Shown piece by piece: positions 41,644-42,720 of a DNA stretch of 42,720 nucleotides. The position numbers and the translations under genes are program-made. The notes under the pieces were generated by a model that ran no database searches, had not been told where the DNA came from, and was given only the letters and a program-made list of their open reading frames with translations. Each line of letters begins with the position of its first letter. The stretch's first letter is position 1. This DNA comes from JAIRVZ01 sp031553755 (GTDB lineage: Bacteria > Bacteroidota > Bacteroidia > Bacteroidales > Azobacteroidaceae), in contig JAVBKZ010000006.1 of the NCBI GenBank assembly GCA_031553755.1, forward strand, positions 1 to 42,720. The letters are read 5' to 3'.

Positions 41644-41721
41644 TTGAGAATTGAGAATTAGGAATTGAATTTGGTTGTAACTAACTCTCAACTCTCAACT
41701 TTCAACTCTCAACTCTCAATT
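41644..41721 (+). repeat. AACTCTC tandem repeat with inverted GAGAATT copies before the Sua5/YrdC gene
   Basis: The right part is five 7-nt units (AACTCTC, one as AACTTTC) at 41683-41717 ending in AATT directly before the ATG at 41722. The left part, TTGAGAATTGAGAATT (41644-41659), is its near reverse complement. The units match those of the etfB-etfA spacer. Confidence 0.75.
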
Positions 41722-42330
41722 ATGTTATTGAAACTCTACGAACAAAACCCGAATATCCGTGAAATTGAAAAAATTATCAGGATATTGCAAGACGGTGGGA
41801 TTATAATCTATCCCACTGATACCGTTTATGCTATGGGATGCGATGCGCTGAATGTCAGAGCGGTAGAGAAAATCTGCAAAATAAAAGAAATTGATACAAG
41901 GAAAACCAATTTATCAATTATATGTTACGATTTGAGTAATATAAGTGAATATGCCAAAGTCGACAACGCGACATTTAAATTGATGAAAAAAAATCTTCCC
42001 GGCCCATTTACTTTTATACTCAACGCCACCAATAGATTACCTAAACTTTATAAAGAAAAAAAAGAAGTAGGAATCAGAGTGCCAGATAATAATATTATTC
42101 GCACATTAGTGAAAGAATTAGGAAACCCTATCTTAACAACATCAATTCATGATGACGACGATATCCTTGAATATTCGACAGACCCAGAATTAATTCATGA
42201 AAAATATGAAAATATGGTGGAAATAGTAATTGATGGAGGATATGGAAGTTTAGAACCATCAACAATTGTAGATTGTACTGAAGGTGAATTTACTATTGTT
42301 AGACAAGGAAAAGGAGTTTTATTAGAATAG
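41722..42330 (+). CDS. Sua5/YciO/YrdC family protein (L-threonylcarbamoyladenylate synthase-like)
   Basis: Family members activate threonine to threonylcarbamoyl-AMP for the t6A modification of tRNAs, or bind nucleic acid by the same fold. The 202-residue product has the N-terminal ILQDGGIIIYPTDTVYAMGCDALNVRAVEKICKIKE, LPGPFTFILNATNRLPKLYKEKKEVGIRVPDN, and SLEPSTIVDCTEGEFTIVRQGKG. I start at the ATG at 41722; an in-frame start 57 nt upstream would add residues (MNLVVTNSQLSTF...) encoded only by the intergenic repeat. The short form resembles YciO more than Sua5, which has an extra domain, so the exact reaction is uncertain. Confidence 0.88.
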   Translation: MLLKLYEQNPNIREIEKIIRILQDGGIIIYPTDTVYAMGCDALNVRAVEKICKIKEIDTRKTNLSIICYDLSNISEYAKVDNATFKLMKKNLPGPFTFILNATNRLPKLYKEKKEVGIRVPDNNIIRTLVKELGNPILTTSIHDDDDILEYSTDPELIHEKYENMVEIVIDGGYGSLEPSTIVDCTEGEFTIVRQGKGVLLE

Positions 42331-42407
42331 AACATTAGAAAATAGAAAAAATATTTATCTGATTTTTAGATATTTAATGTTTTTACTCAAAAAAAAATTA
42401 ATAATAT

Positions 42408-42438
42408 TTGGAAAATAAAGAAAAGTGATTTACTTTTG
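42408..42438 (+). promoter_or_regulatory. Bacteroidota promoter, first of a tandem pair
   Basis: TTG (42408-42410), spacer 20 nt, TACTTTTG (42431-42438). No gene starts within the next 100 nt; what it transcribes is not clear. Confidence 0.7.
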
Positions 42439-42512
42439 CACCCGCTTTACAGAGGTAATGTGGTAGCAGGTTGGAAAGGTTTATATTTCGAAAAAAATAG
42501 TTTTGATAAAGT

Positions 42513-42544
42513 TTGTTTTTTAGAATAAAAAAGTATTATCTTTG
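42513..42544 (+). promoter_or_regulatory. Bacteroidota promoter, second of a tandem pair
   Basis: TTG (42513-42515), spacer 21 nt, TATCTTTG (42537-42544), about 21 nt before an ATG at 42565. Confidence 0.7.
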
Positions 42545-42564
42545 CAGTCGCTTTTATTTTTTTA

Positions 42565-42720
42565 ATGGATTACGTAGTTAAAGGACGGTTTTTTCATCCT
42601 CTGTTGGAAGCACAACAACAAGTAGATCATTGACATATTTTCCATAAACGTAGTACAAGAGAACAAGGTATAAAAGCTTTGGTCAATTCCGGTATATCTC
42701 AGCGATGTAGATGTACAGGT
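42565..42720 (+). pseudogene. Unidentified reading frame with in-frame TGA, cut by the right edge
   Basis: From the ATG at 42565 the frame encodes MDYVVKGRFFHPLLEAQQQVDH, a TGA at 42631-42633, then is open to the edge (HIFHKRSTREQGIKALVNSG and on to CRCTG). The residues on both sides of the stop look like one protein, so this could be a gene broken by one stop codon. I do not recognise it; the basic, cysteine-containing part could belong to a transposase-like protein. The rest of 42331-42564 shows only the two promoters. Confidence 0.25.

Noticed and set aside
41665..41721. Extended N-terminus of the Sua5/YrdC protein (MNLVVTNSQLSTF...)
   Set aside because: These codons come entirely from the AACTCTC repeat and have no counterpart in the family.
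42421..42540. Start of an rRNA operon or tRNA behind the tandem promoters
   Set aside because: No 16S start, no cloverleaf and no conserved rRNA leader sequence can be read there.
42631..42633. TGA read as tryptophan or selenocysteine in the last frame
   Set aside because: TGA is used as an ordinary stop in several other genes of the window (for example aroQ and clpX), and no SECIS-like hairpin is evident.

Overview
The window is an AT-rich chromosomal segment from a member of the Bacteroidota, most likely order Bacteroidales. Three things point there. At least nine start regions carry the phylum-specific promoter pattern TTG-N19-21-TAnnTTTG. The tmRNA encodes the tag GENNYALAA and has no genomic CCA. 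The gene content is also typical: fused RibBA, a long LptF/G-type permease, a membrane-bound AraC regulator, an EtfBA/acyl-CoA dehydrogenase operon and a cupin-XRE regulator next to an AMP-forming ligase. I cannot name the genus from the sequence.

Layout. 1-4720 is a damaged accessory region: a transposase tail at the left edge, a decapitated LPP20-like gene, a second LPP20-like gene frameshifted in an A9 run, a secreted CsgG/LpoB-like protein, and an IS256-family element whose right end is missing and fused into a 5'-truncated ADP-ribosylglycohydrolase with a zinc-ribbon tail. 4788-5750 holds tRNA-Lys(UUU) and thiol peroxidase. 5754-9955 (minus) is aroQ-pyk-O-methyltransferase-rbfA-Lol-type permease. 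xerD and a two-domain glycosyltransferase run divergently from aroQ, followed by tmRNA with a decayed IS66-type fragment directly behind it. 13509-18417 (minus) is a START-like protein, an LptF/G permease, ribBA and an aminotransferase. 18580-25552 (plus) is rfbB, argC, a GxxExxY cassette, argD, proC, the XRE-cupin regulator and the acyl-CoA/acetate ligase. After an IS4-type remnant come an ECF sigma factor and the etfB-etfA-YcxB-like-acyl-CoA dehydrogenase operon (minus), a 7-TM AraC regulator, an MFS sugar transporter, and then housekeeping genes on the plus strand: nadC, tig-clpP-clpX, recQ, fabI and a Sua5/YrdC protein. The last 390 bases hold two good promoters and an unidentified interrupted reading frame.

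How the genes work together. Most are core functions: arginine/proline synthesis, riboflavin, NAD, shikimate, protein quality control (trigger factor, ClpXP, tmRNA), LPS and lipoprotein export, fatty-acid synthesis and flavoprotein-linked acyl-CoA oxidation. The most unusual feature is not a gene. At about ten short gaps between co-directional genes the spacer is a pseudo-palindrome whose arms are built from short units (7, 8 or 10 nt) repeated in tandem. The unit differs between loci but some recur, and the arms often touch or overrun the neighbouring stop or start codon. One pair of these arms, 32/34 identical and bounded by a 6-bp direct repeat, encloses the GxxExxY gene as an apparent mobile cassette inside the arginine cluster.
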